Assembly (NCBI RefSeq): GCF_013004645.1
Contig: NZ_JABEME010000007.1
Coordinates: 62,001 to 126,000, forward strand
Direction of reading: 5' to 3'
Length of the DNA stretch: 64,000 nt
From: Stenotrophomonas africana
GTDB lineage: Bacteria > Pseudomonadota > Gammaproteobacteria > Xanthomonadales > Xanthomonadaceae
Each line of letters opens with the position of its first letter. Within the stretch, counting starts at the first letter, position 1. The notes beneath the pieces were generated by a model. It searched no databases. It worked only from the letters and a program-made list of their open reading frames with translations, and had not been told where the DNA came from. The position numbers and the translations under genes are program-made. Shown in pieces: positions 9,214 through 17,021 of this stretch.

Positions 9214-9534
9214 ATGAAAGCCATTCTCCTTGCTGCAACGTTGTCGTTGGCCCTGGTTTCAACGGCATATGCTCAGTCGTTTCCTGCTGAGCTGACCCGA
9301 TTGGGCATTGTCGCCGGCATGCCTTACGCCAAGGCCAAGCGCCTGCTGGATGCTGCGGGATGGCAGGTGAAGCCGGTGCAGGGCGCCCCCGAGTCACTTG
9401 AGGGCTTTCCGGAAGTCGGATGCCAGAAGGGCGGAAAGCAGTGCGCGACAACCTTCGAGAAGGGCGGGCAGCAGGTCGTGGTGCGGCTGGGCACTACCCT
9501 GGCAGGGCAGCCGTTCGTGCAGGGCGCTGACTAA
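9214..9534 (+). CDS. Small secreted hypothetical protein
   Basis: 106 aa from ATG 9214. A clean signal peptide (cleavage after AYA) is followed by an 85-residue mature domain with two cysteines (VGCQKGGKQC) that could form a disulfide. The segment GIVAGMPYAKAKRLLDAAGW resembles small periplasmic proteins built on a helix-hairpin with a PASTA- or BamE-like look, but this is weak. It stops 13 nt before the convergent membrane-protein gene. Confidence 0.7.
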   Translation: MKAILLAATLSLALVSTAYAQSFPAELTRLGIVAGMPYAKAKRLLDAAGWQVKPVQGAPESLEGFPEVGCQKGGKQCATTFEKGGQQVVVRLGTTLAGQPFVQGAD

Positions 9535-9547
9535 GCGTCTGCTGCAC

Positions 9548-10531
9548 TCACGCCAGCGGTAGGCGATCCTGCGCGTGCGACAGCCGGTCATGCAGGTCGC
9601 GCACATGCTCGGCCTTGGCATGCACCCGGGAGGTATCACCGAAACTGCGCAGATAGGCGCACGCGGCGAAGCCGGCACTCTTTTTTTCGTACTCGGCAAT
9701 CCAGGCCAGTCGATCCGGATTGTTGGCCTGTTCGGCTGACCAGGCGGCCACCGGCGGGCGGATGCGATAACGCAGTCCGACGCGCCACGGCTTCGGTGTC
9801 AGCCGCGCACGGAAGCAGTGCTGCAGCCGGCACATGCGCGCGTACAGGGTATCGGTGCCGAGTGCCTTGAAGAACGCCTGCAGCTGCCCGTCCTCGGGCG
9901 AGAACGTGGCATGCATGGCCAGCACGCGCAGTCCGGCCGGCGTGCGGTAGGCGCGCAAATGCCAGTCGGGATGCTGTTCGCTGAAGGTCGCGATCCGCTG
10001 CAGCGCCACACCTTCGGCGCCACCGGCGGCGGCCAGCCGCCGCTTGCGCTGCATCAGCATCGCGCCATTCACCAGCACGACGGCCGCCACGCCCAGTACC
10101 AGCCCCACCAGCCAGTGCCACAGCAGGGTGCCGACGATGGCGCCAGCGAACAGCAGCGCTGCGGCGATGACTGCAGGCATCACGCAGCCAGCCGGCGGCT
10201 GCGCATGGTCGATGTCGGCGAACAGCACGTCGGGGCTGTTGAGGCACAGCGCGCCATAGCTGTTGCGGGTAATGACGACGTCGCCGTCGCGCTGCACGAT
10301 CTGCTCGCGGATCGGCACCCCCTCCACGCCGTAGTTGCTGCGCACTTCGCGGCGCGGCAGCGCCTGTCCGGCGAGGATGGCATTGAGCGCTTCGTTGGCG
10401 CGGCGGTCGGCGTGCACCTGCGCCTCGGCAGGGCCCTCGTCGGACCAGCCGAAGCGGCGCACCACCACCGGCCGGCCACGGAAACGGGCCTGCAGGCGGG
10501 CTTCGGCCCAGTAGGCGGGAACGATCATCAT
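9548..10531 (-). CDS. Hypothetical membrane protein
   Basis: About 327 aa from ATG 10531, where GGAG lies 9 nt upstream; in-frame ATGs at 10528 and 10546 are alternatives. A soluble N-terminal part of about 125 residues precedes two closely spaced membrane helices (VMPAVIAAALLFAGAIVG and LVGLVLGVAAVVLVNGAML), then a cytosolic C-terminal domain with a Cys/Arg-rich stretch (ARMCRLQHCFRARL). I do not recognise a family. It is divergent from the HExxH peptidase gene across a 138-nt gap. Confidence 0.65.
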   Translation of the reverse strand: MMIVPAYWAEARLQARFRGRPVVVRRFGWSDEGPAEAQVHADRRANEALNAILAGQALPRREVRSNYGVEGVPIREQIVQRDGDVVITRNSYGALCLNSPDVLFADIDHAQPPAGCVMPAVIAAALLFAGAIVGTLLWHWLVGLVLGVAAVVLVNGAMLMQRKRRLAAAGGAEGVALQRIATFSEQHPDWHLRAYRTPAGLRVLAMHATFSPEDGQLQAFFKALGTDTLYARMCRLQHCFRARLTPKPWRVGLRYRIRPPVAAWSAEQANNPDRLAWIAEYEKKSAGFAACAYLRSFGDTSRVHAKAEHVRDLHDRLSHAQDRLPLA

Positions 10532-10669
10532 CGCAGGGTGCTCCATCTTCCGTGGCAGGTGCCGAAGCGAGTCTGGCACAGCGCCGGGGCGCCCGCATCC
10601 GCCTGCTGCGGTGGGCCGGGCGGAGTGATAGATTGCGCGCTTCGCATGCACTCCACCAAGGACGGAGCG

Positions 10670-11635
10670 ATGTCCATGATTCTGCGCGGCTTGTTGGCCC
10701 TGGCCTGTGCCGGGGCGGCTGGCGTGGCCACGGCAGCGGTTCCGGCCGGGCCACAGATCGTCACCGAGGATGTCAGTCGTTTCTACGCGCTTTACGACAG
10801 CGCTGGCGGTAAACCCAGCGTTGCGCAGTTGCGGGGATACATGGCCGAGGGTTCGACGGGCCTGGGCGAGCTGGCGAAGGCACGCCGGGTCACCCCCGAG
10901 CGCATTGCCGAGTCCATCGCCAACCAGCCGGAACTGTATGCGCAGGGACGACGCTGCCTGGCCGAACTGCCGGCGGTGAAACAACGCCTGACGCAGGTGT
11001 TTTCCAACCTGCAGGCCATCTACCCGCAGGCCGCGTTTCCGCCGGTGACCATCGCGGTCGGCCGTGGCCGTCCGGTCGGGCTGACCTCGAAAAGCGGCGT
11101 GATCATCGGCCTGGAAGCGCTGTGCGCAGCCGACTTCATGAATCCCAATGTGCAGGATCGCTTCGTCCACGTGATCGCGCACGAGTACGTGCATATCCAG
11201 CAGACGGGCCTGACCGACTTCGAGCCGGGCGACCCGCATGCGACGGTGCTGCGTGTATCGCTGGGCGAGGGCATCGCCGAGTTCATCGCCGAGCTGATCT
11301 CCGGCAACGTCGGCAACGGGCGCCACGCGGCCTGGACCCGTGGCCGGGAAGTGCATATCGAAAGCGCCTTCGCGCTGGATCTGGACAGCACCGATCTGTC
11401 GCCGTGGCTGTACAACTACAAGCCGGGCTCGCAGGAACCTTACGACCTGGGGTACTGGGTGGGTTACCGCATCGCCAAGGCCTATTACCTGCAGGCCAAG
11501 GACAAGCGTGATGCGGTGCGTGCGCTGATCCAGCAGGACAACCCGAAGACGATCCTGGCCGCCAGCGGTTGGACGCCGGGCATGTGGATGCCGGCGAAAG
11601 TCACGGGTGTGGCGGCGCGTACGGCAGCGCGCTGA
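10670..11635 (+). CDS. Exported zinc metallopeptidase-like protein (DUF2268-type)
   Basis: 321 aa from ATG 10670, with GGAG upstream. A signal peptide (about residues 1-23) leads into a gluzincin-like domain with H171-E-Y-V-H175 and a downstream GEGIAEF motif (E200 or E204) that could supply the third zinc ligand. This pattern matches DUF2268-type predicted Zn-dependent proteases. The protein would act in the periplasm on an unknown substrate. The next gene, an SGNH hydrolase, starts 49 nt downstream, so they may be cotranscribed. Confidence 0.78.
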   Translation: MSMILRGLLALACAGAAGVATAAVPAGPQIVTEDVSRFYALYDSAGGKPSVAQLRGYMAEGSTGLGELAKARRVTPERIAESIANQPELYAQGRRCLAELPAVKQRLTQVFSNLQAIYPQAAFPPVTIAVGRGRPVGLTSKSGVIIGLEALCAADFMNPNVQDRFVHVIAHEYVHIQQTGLTDFEPGDPHATVLRVSLGEGIAEFIAELISGNVGNGRHAAWTRGREVHIESAFALDLDSTDLSPWLYNYKPGSQEPYDLGYWVGYRIAKAYYLQAKDKRDAVRALIQQDNPKTILAASGWTPGMWMPAKVTGVAARTAAR

Positions 11636-11684
11636 GCACTGGGCATGGCGTTAGACTGCGGAAGATGATTTCAGGAGTACCCGC

Positions 11685-12473
11685 ATGCGTGGACCTGTTG
11701 AGCTTGCCGCTGCAATCGTCGTGACGCTGGGCCTCTCGTTGGCTTCTCCGCTGGCTGCCGCAGAAACCGTCGCAGTCAATCCGCTGCTGCAGACGCCCAT
11801 CGACCAGCTGCGCCCCGACGAGGTTCGCTTCATGCAGCAGCGACTGGCCGATTGGCCGGAACTGCAGCGTTACCGAGACGCCAATGCGCGACTGCCTGCG
11901 GCGGTGCCTGGCCAGCCGCGCGTGGTGTTCTTCGGTGACTCGATCACCGAAGGCTGGGGCAGAGAAGGCAGTGCCGGTTTCTTCCCCGGCAAGGGCTGGC
12001 TCAACCGTGGCATCAGCGGCCAGACCACGGCGCAGATGCTGGTGCGCTTCCCGCAGGACGTGCTGGCACTGGAGCCACAGGTGGTGGTGATCCTGGCCGG
12101 CACCAACGACATCGCCGGCAACACCGGCCCGTCCACGCAGGCGATGATCGAAGACAATCTGCACGCGATGGTGGACCTGGCCCGTGCACATGGCATCGCC
12201 GTGGTGCTGGCATCGGTGCTGCCGGTCAGCGATTACCCGTGGCTGCCGGGCACGGCACCTGCGCCCAAGGTGCGCGCATTGAACACGGCATTGAAGCGCT
12301 ATGCCGATGCGCAGCAGCTGGTCTATCTGGACTACTACACGCCGATGGCCAATGCCGCTGGAGGGCTGGATCCGCAGCTGGCCGACGACGGCGTGCATCC
12401 AACGGCAAAGGGCTATGCGGTGATGGCGCCGTTGGCCGAAGCGGCGGTCAAGCGCGCGCTGCAGCAGAAGTAG
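11685..12473 (+). CDS. SGNH/GDSL hydrolase family esterase, secreted
   Basis: 262 aa from ATG 11685. After a signal peptide ending near LAAA, the protein carries the blocks of the SGNH fold: nucleophile S86 in FFGDSITEG, block II glycine in RGISGQT, block III GTND (139-142) and the D235/H238 pair in DDGVHPT. Such enzymes deacylate lipids or acetylated sugars; the closest overall type is the platelet-activating-factor-acetylhydrolase-like group. The 3' end overlaps the convergent LysR gene by 26 nt. Confidence 0.9.
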   Translation: MRGPVELAAAIVVTLGLSLASPLAAAETVAVNPLLQTPIDQLRPDEVRFMQQRLADWPELQRYRDANARLPAAVPGQPRVVFFGDSITEGWGREGSAGFFPGKGWLNRGISGQTTAQMLVRFPQDVLALEPQVVVILAGTNDIAGNTGPSTQAMIEDNLHAMVDLARAHGIAVVLASVLPVSDYPWLPGTAPAPKVRALNTALKRYADAQQLVYLDYYTPMANAAGGLDPQLADDGVHPTAKGYAVMAPLAEAAVKRALQQK

Positions 12474-13332
12474 CTCCCGCGGGCAGGCTCGCCAGCAGCC
12501 ACTCACAGAAGCTGATCACCAGCGGATCGGCTGCGCTGTCTTCATGCACCAGCCAGCTCCAGCGCGGGCCGCGCACGCGTGCCTCATCCAGCGGCTGCAG
12601 CAGGCCCTTTTCGCAGGCGCTTGCCGCCAGCAGCTCGCTGACCAGCGCGATGCCCAGGCCCTCGCACGCGGCATCCAGCAGTTGGCCGGGCTCGGAGAAA
12701 TTCATGCCCTCGCGGCGCTGGCCGACATCGGCGCCACCTTGTACCTGCCACTGGCTCCAGTCCATCTCGCGCTCGCCGTGCAGGGTCAGGCGTTCGTGCA
12801 CCGGCGTGGCGAGCAGGGCTGGATGGCAGGCCGGAAAGAGGCGATCCTGCAGCAGCACGCGATGCTGGCACTGCGCCTGTGAGTCGAGGTCATCGCGTAC
12901 CGCCACGTCCAGCGTCTGCGTGGTCATATCCGGTGCCTCCTCGCTGGTCAGCAACCACAGGTCGGCGTCGGGATGCAGGCGGTGGAAGCTGGCTAGGCGC
13001 GGTACCAGCCAATGCCGGGCAAAGGCTGGGCTGGTGTTGACGATCAGTTGATTCGGCTTGCGGTACTGATCGAGCCGGCGGATGCCACTGGCCAGCTGCC
13101 GCAGCAGCGACTGGGTGGTTTCCAGCAGGTCGATGCCGGCGTCGGTAAGGGTGACGCTGCGGCCCTGCCGGAAAAACAACGGCTGCTGCAGCGAGGCTTC
13201 CAGGCCCCGGATCTGCTGGCTGATGGCCGACTGGGTCAGGTGCAGTTCCTCGGCCGCCCGGTGGAAGCTGCCCAGGCGGGCGGCGGCTTCGAAACCCCGT
13301 AGCGCGTTCAGCGGTGGCCAATGCTTGAGCAT
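12448..13332 (-). CDS. LysR family transcriptional regulator, GcvA-like
   Basis: 294 aa from ATG 13332. The N-terminus (LNALRGFEAAARLGSFHRAA, then LHLTQSAISQQIRGLE) is the characteristic GcvA/AmpR-type helix-turn-helix, followed by the LysR effector domain. It is divergent from the exported agmatine deiminase across 103 nt that contain palindromes such as GATT-agta-AATC, so it probably regulates that gene. The 3' end overlaps the SGNH hydrolase gene by 26 nt. Confidence 0.9.
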   Translation of the reverse strand: MLKHWPPLNALRGFEAAARLGSFHRAAEELHLTQSAISQQIRGLEASLQQPLFFRQGRSVTLTDAGIDLLETTQSLLRQLASGIRRLDQYRKPNQLIVNTSPAFARHWLVPRLASFHRLHPDADLWLLTSEEAPDMTTQTLDVAVRDDLDSQAQCQHRVLLQDRLFPACHPALLATPVHERLTLHGEREMDWSQWQVQGGADVGQRREGMNFSEPGQLLDAACEGLGIALVSELLAASACEKGLLQPLDEARVRGPRWSWLVHEDSAADPLVISFCEWLLASLPAGATSAAARA

Positions 13333-13435
13333 TTCGGATTAGTAAATCTGTTCAATTGATCGCTGAATCTATCGTTTGTTCTTATGGATCGGCAAGCGCA
13401 GCATGGCCTCCATCCCACCGGCCCTGGAGCCCGTC
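13333..13435. promoter_or_regulatory. Divergent LysR / agmatine deiminase control region
   Basis: This gap is AT-rich compared with its neighbours. It holds GATT-agta-AATC (13337-13348) and TTCA-N9-TGAA (13351-13367), both symmetric in the manner of LysR T-N11-A sites. A LysR site here is inference from position and symmetry. Confidence 0.35.
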
Positions 13436-14569
13436 ATGAGCAGCCGTCGTCATTTCCTCACCCAACTGGCGGGCGCCGCCGGCCTTGGCGGGCTGGCTGC
13501 CCTCGGCCTCGCGGGGCTGCCGGCTCGCGTCTCCGCAGCGGGGCCGGGCGCGGGTATCTGGCGTATGCCGGACGAGCACGGTCCGCAGGAACGCGTTTTC
13601 CTGGCCTTCGCCGCGCAGCCTCGGGTCTGGGGCGCGCAGGCCGATGCGGTGAACACCGCCGTGGCCCGGCTGGCCCGCACCATCGCCCGCCACCAGCCGG
13701 TCAGCGTGCTGTGCCGGCCGGCGCAGCGGAAGCAGGCGCAGGACCGCTGCGGCCGCGACAACATCGAGTACCTCGAAGTACCGCTGGATGACATCTGGGT
13801 GCGCGATTACGGCGGTTGCTTCGTCACCGATGGCCAGGGCGGACTGGGCCTGGTCGACTTCAACTTCAATGGCTGGGGCGGCAAGCAGAGCGCGCGCAAC
13901 GATGGTGCCGTGGCGCCGTGGCTGGCGCAGGTGACGGGCGCAACGCTGCTGGAAAGCGATCTGGTGGGCGAGGGCGGTGGCATCGAAGTCGATGGCCATG
14001 GCACCGCGATCCTCACCGAAAGCTGCTGGGTGAACCGCAACCGCAATCCAGACGGGTCGCGCGCGGATATCGAGGCCGAGCTGAAGCACCACCTCGGCCT
14101 GCGCAAGGTGATCTGGCTGCCCGGCATTGCCGGCGAAGACATCACCGACGCGCATGTGGATTTCTATGCGCGCTTCGTTCGCCCCGGCGTAGTGATCGCC
14201 AACTTGGACAACGATCCGGAGTCCTACGACTACGATCTGACCCGCGAGCATCTGGACATTCTGCGCGGAGCCACCGATGCCGATGGCCGCCGCCTGCAGG
14301 TGCACACACTGCCGCCGCCACTGGACGGGCGCGACAACGTGCATACCCGCGGCAACGATGATCTGGCGACGGGCTATATCAACTACCTGCCGATCAACGG
14401 CGCGGTGGTCGCGCCGCAGTTTGGTGACGACGCAGCCGATGGCTACTGCCGTGAACTGCTGGAAGACCTGTATCCCGGTCGCGTGATCGAACAGGTGGAC
14501 ATCGATGCGATCGCCGGCGGCGGTGGCGGCATCCATTGCGTGACCAAGAACATGCCAAAGGTAGGCTGA
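13436..14569 (+). CDS. Agmatine deiminase / peptidyl-arginine deiminase family protein with Tat signal
   Basis: 377 aa from ATG 13436, chosen because GGAG precedes it and it gives a complete twin-arginine leader (SSRRHFLTQLAGAAGL). The rest is a full PAD_porph-type guanidine deiminase: DDIWVRDYGG, GEGGGIEVDG and DAHVDFYARF supply substrate and catalytic Asp/Glu/His residues, and C368 in GGGGIHC is the nucleophile. Family enzymes hydrolyse agmatine to N-carbamoylputrescine and ammonia. The Tat leader predicts a folded, periplasmic enzyme, unlike cytosolic AguA. No aguB neighbour is present. Confidence 0.88.
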   Translation: MSSRRHFLTQLAGAAGLGGLAALGLAGLPARVSAAGPGAGIWRMPDEHGPQERVFLAFAAQPRVWGAQADAVNTAVARLARTIARHQPVSVLCRPAQRKQAQDRCGRDNIEYLEVPLDDIWVRDYGGCFVTDGQGGLGLVDFNFNGWGGKQSARNDGAVAPWLAQVTGATLLESDLVGEGGGIEVDGHGTAILTESCWVNRNRNPDGSRADIEAELKHHLGLRKVIWLPGIAGEDITDAHVDFYARFVRPGVVIANLDNDPESYDYDLTREHLDILRGATDADGRRLQVHTLPPPLDGRDNVHTRGNDDLATGYINYLPINGAVVAPQFGDDAADGYCRELLEDLYPGRVIEQVDIDAIAGGGGGIHCVTKNMPKVG

Positions 14570-14575
14570 GGCGCG

Positions 14576-15121
14576 TCAGGCATCGTCCTGCTTCAATGCC
14601 GCATCGGCGGCCAGCAGCGCCTCGGCGGCTGCACTGAGCGGCGGCGAGGGTGGGGCGACCACGCCGATCGCTTCCATCATCTTCGGCATGCCCAGGAACT
14701 GGCGCGCGCGACGGTCGTAGATGCCGGTGACCAGCAACGCACGGGTGGCGATCTTCTGCTCGGGCCCGATCAGCACGCGCTGCTCCATGATGCCGCGCGA
14801 GCCGACCCAGCCCACCAGGCGCGTTTCCAGGGTGAAGCGCTGGAACGGCTTGAGTTCGCGGCGGAACTGGATGGTGCCGGCACCGACGATCGGTGCCCAC
14901 TTCTCGCGCAGCGCCACCCGGCCCAGGCCCATGCGCAGGATCAGGTCCAGCCGGCCCAGATCGAAGATGTTCCAGTAGCGGCCGTTGGTCATGTGCAGGT
15001 TGCTGTCCAGGTCGTTGGGCAGCACCCGGAACTGCAGGCGCGAGACCCCGAATGGGGACTCCAGCTTTGGCCGGAACAGACTGCACAGCAGCAGGTGGAG
15101 CAGGCGGAACCAGAGATTCAT
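14576..15121 (-). CDS. Acyl-CoA thioesterase-like hotdog protein
   Basis: 181 aa from ATG 15121. A hydrophobic N-terminus (FRLLHLLLCSLF) is followed by a 4HBT-type hotdog domain with LPNDLDSNLHMTNGRYWNIF, the typical D-xx-NHM-N active-site region of this group. Relatives (Them6-like) hydrolyse or bind acyl-CoA thioesters. It is divergent from a TetR gene, and two direct copies of TATGACGACTGT lie in the 69-nt gap. Repression by that TetR protein, perhaps relieved by a fatty acid or aromatic ligand, is a reasonable inference. Confidence 0.85.
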   Translation of the reverse strand: MNLWFRLLHLLLCSLFRPKLESPFGVSRLQFRVLPNDLDSNLHMTNGRYWNIFDLGRLDLILRMGLGRVALREKWAPIVGAGTIQFRRELKPFQRFTLETRLVGWVGSRGIMEQRVLIGPEQKIATRALLVTGIYDRRARQFLGMPKMMEAIGVVAPPSPPLSAAAEALLAADAALKQDDA

Positions 15122-15124
15122 GGT

Positions 15125-15172
15125 TATGACGACTGTTATAGAATCGCCGGTACGCTAATCTATGACGACTGT
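15125..15172. promoter_or_regulatory. Candidate TetR operator pair
   Basis: The 12-mer TATGACGACTGT occurs at 15125-15136 and again, same orientation, at 15161-15172. The two copies start 36 bp apart in the gap between the thioesterase and TetR genes. The second lies just before the TetR ribosome binding site. Exact duplication in a divergent promoter region is the evidence; binding is not shown. Confidence 0.55.
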
Positions 15173-15190
15173 CCTGGCAAGGAGCCCGCC

Positions 15191-15766
15191 GTGAGCCCGC
15201 GACCCTCTGATGCGCCTCAACGCGTGATTGATGCTGCGGCACAGATGCTGGCGCGCGTGGGTCTCAATGCCACCAGCATCCGTGAGGTGACCAAGCTGGC
15301 CGAGGCACCGCTGGGCTCCACCTATCACCACTTTCCCGGCGGCAAGCAGGAGTTGCTGGCGCGCGCCACCCACATGGCCGGCGACAAGGTGGAGGCGCTG
15401 CTGGTGGAGCTGCTGGACGGCGGCGCAGTGCAGGGCCTGCAGCAGTTCCTGGCGATGTGGCGCGAGCGTTTGCTGCGCTCCGGGTTTCGTGCCGGCTGCC
15501 CGGTGCTGGCTGCTGCCGTGGAGGAACCGGTGGAGGCGGTGCCCAGCCAACCGCGGGCGGCCGCTGCGGAGGTGTTCGTGCGTTGGCAGGGCCATCTGGC
15601 CGCAGCGTTCGTCGCCGATGGCCACGACCCGGCCGCCGCGGGCGGGCTGGCCAGTCTGGTGATTGCCAGCGTGGAGGGTGCGGTGGCGATGAGCCGCGCA
15701 CTGCAGGACATCGCTCCGTTCGACCAGGTGGCCGCGCAGTTGCTGAAGGCCACCGCGCCTCCTTGA
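15191..15766 (+). CDS. TetR/AcrR family regulator, YxaF/LmrA-like
   Basis: 191 aa from GTG 15191, with AAGGAG 6 nt upstream. The N-terminal helix-turn-helix contains TSIREVTKLAEAPLGSTYHHF and then PGGKQEL, the pattern of the YxaF/LmrA branch of TetR proteins. The C-terminal ligand-binding domain has a cysteine in RAGCPVLAAAVE, as is usual in that branch. It most likely represses the divergent thioesterase and itself. An NTF2-like gene follows 52 nt downstream on the same strand. Confidence 0.9.
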   Translation: MSPRPSDAPQRVIDAAAQMLARVGLNATSIREVTKLAEAPLGSTYHHFPGGKQELLARATHMAGDKVEALLVELLDGGAVQGLQQFLAMWRERLLRSGFRAGCPVLAAAVEEPVEAVPSQPRAAAAEVFVRWQGHLAAAFVADGHDPAAAGGLASLVIASVEGAVAMSRALQDIAPFDQVAAQLLKATAPP

Positions 15767-15818
15767 TCCGGCGGCACGCTCGCGGGAGACTCGGCGCAGG
15801 CCCTGACCGGACGCCGCC

Positions 15819-16202
15819 ATGGACGAATCGCACTGCCGCTACCTGATCGAGCACTACCTGCAGGCCTACAACCGCTTCGACATCGACGCCATGCTGGCGG
15901 TGCTGGCGCATAACGTGCGTTTCGAGAACCACAGCGGCAGCCAGCTGACGATGGTCACCGAAGGCATCGATGCCTTCGGCGAACTGGCACGGCAATCGGC
16001 GCCGTTGTTCCGCGAGCGCGAGCAGCGGTTGCTCGAGCTGACCTTCAAGGATGGCGTGGCGCTGGCCAGCATCGGCTGGCGTGGCGTGTTCGCGCAGGAC
16101 ATTCCCGAGGGTCCCAGCGCGGGCACGGAACTGGCACTGCAGGGACACAGCGAGTTCGCTTTTGAGGATGGTCGCATCGTGCGGATCGTCGACCGCAGCT
16201 GA
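15819..16202 (+). CDS. NTF2-like (SnoaL-type) protein
   Basis: 127 aa from ATG 15819. Motifs HYLQAYNRFDIDAMLAVL, then NVRFENHSG and EFAFEDGRIVRIVDRS fit the cone-shaped alpha+beta NTF2/SnoaL fold. Members are ketosteroid-isomerase-like enzymes or ligand-binding proteins, and nothing here decides between them. It may be cotranscribed with the TetR gene. Confidence 0.8.
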   Translation: MDESHCRYLIEHYLQAYNRFDIDAMLAVLAHNVRFENHSGSQLTMVTEGIDAFGELARQSAPLFREREQRLLELTFKDGVALASIGWRGVFAQDIPEGPSAGTELALQGHSEFAFEDGRIVRIVDRS

Positions 16203-16456
16203 TGATCGATGGCCTCGGCCCGGCGTCTGGACAGCGGCCCCGACCGCGGTAGAATCCGCGCAACACCGCCCACGCGTGCCCGGCAAGGATGTCCGCATGC
16301 TGTATCAGGTTCTTGAGCTTCCAGGCTCCACGGGCTGTAGCGGCGCATGTGGATGGCCGAGCTCGGTTTTTCGTTCCTGGCCTGCCCTGCGCTATGATCC
16401 GCGCCAAGGCCAAGGTATGTGGCCGGCTGTCAACCACCACGAATGAGGAAAAGCGC

Positions 16457-16975
16457 ATGGACGTCGCTACACACCGCAACAGGATGTTGTTTCGTTGGAT
16501 CATGGTGACGCTGCTGGCAGTACTGATGCCGTTTGCGGCACTGGCGCAGCCCGCAGCCGGGCAGGCCGATGGCGCCGAAGCCGCCACTGCCGCGGAAGAG
16601 GCGCAATGCCGCGCCTGCAGCTATGAGCGTATCGGGCACAAGGTCGATATCGGGCTGGTTGCACTGGTGTCGCTGCTGGTGGTGGGCCTGCTGGTAGCGG
16701 CGTCCCGCGAGTGGGGCACCACCTCGCAGCGCTGGACCTGCCGCACGCTGGCTCTGTTGCTGGTGGGGGTCGGTGTGGCATTGCTGTGGTGGGCTGGCAG
16801 CGTCGTCTACCTGGGCTACAACCCGTGGCAGGAAATGGCCGCCCCTGTCGATGGTTCGCTTACCTCGACACTGCTCAACACCTCACCGAAGTGGCTGGCG
16901 GCGCTGGCGTTGATTGGTTTCGCACCTTCCATCTGGAAGCGCAGCGAGCGCCTGCCGGCCTGGCGTATCGGCTGA
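16457..16975 (+). CDS. Hypothetical inner-membrane protein
   Basis: 172 aa from ATG 16457, with GAGGAAAAG upstream. An N-terminal signal or anchor helix (MVTLLAVLMPFAALAQ) is followed by a short loop with the pair CRAC, then three predicted membrane helices (VALVSLLVVGLLVAA, LALLLVGVGVALLWW and a C-terminal one). Family unknown. The 254 nt upstream (16203-16456) show no convincing gene; a reading frame extending this protein to 16289 is rejected because it lacks a ribosome binding site. Confidence 0.68.
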   Translation: MDVATHRNRMLFRWIMVTLLAVLMPFAALAQPAAGQADGAEAATAAEEAQCRACSYERIGHKVDIGLVALVSLLVVGLLVAASREWGTTSQRWTCRTLALLLVGVGVALLWWAGSVVYLGYNPWQEMAAPVDGSLTSTLLNTSPKWLAALALIGFAPSIWKRSERLPAWRIG

Positions 16976-16986
16976 TCCTGGAACGA

Positions 16987-17011
16987 CGGCGCCGGATCAC
17001 ACCCGGCGCCG
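16987..17011. terminator. Bidirectional hairpin between convergent genes
   Basis: A perfect 9-bp stem CGGCGCCGG / CCGGCGCCG with a 7-nt loop sits in the 46-nt gap between two converging genes. There is no U-tract, so it may act on either strand only weakly. Confidence 0.6.
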
Positions 17012-17021
17012 CCTGCGGTCA

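Noticed and set aside
16289..16456. N-terminal extension of the membrane protein at 16.5 kb
   Set aside because: The added residues are not membrane- or signal-like, and a good GAGGAAAAG precedes the internal ATG 16457.
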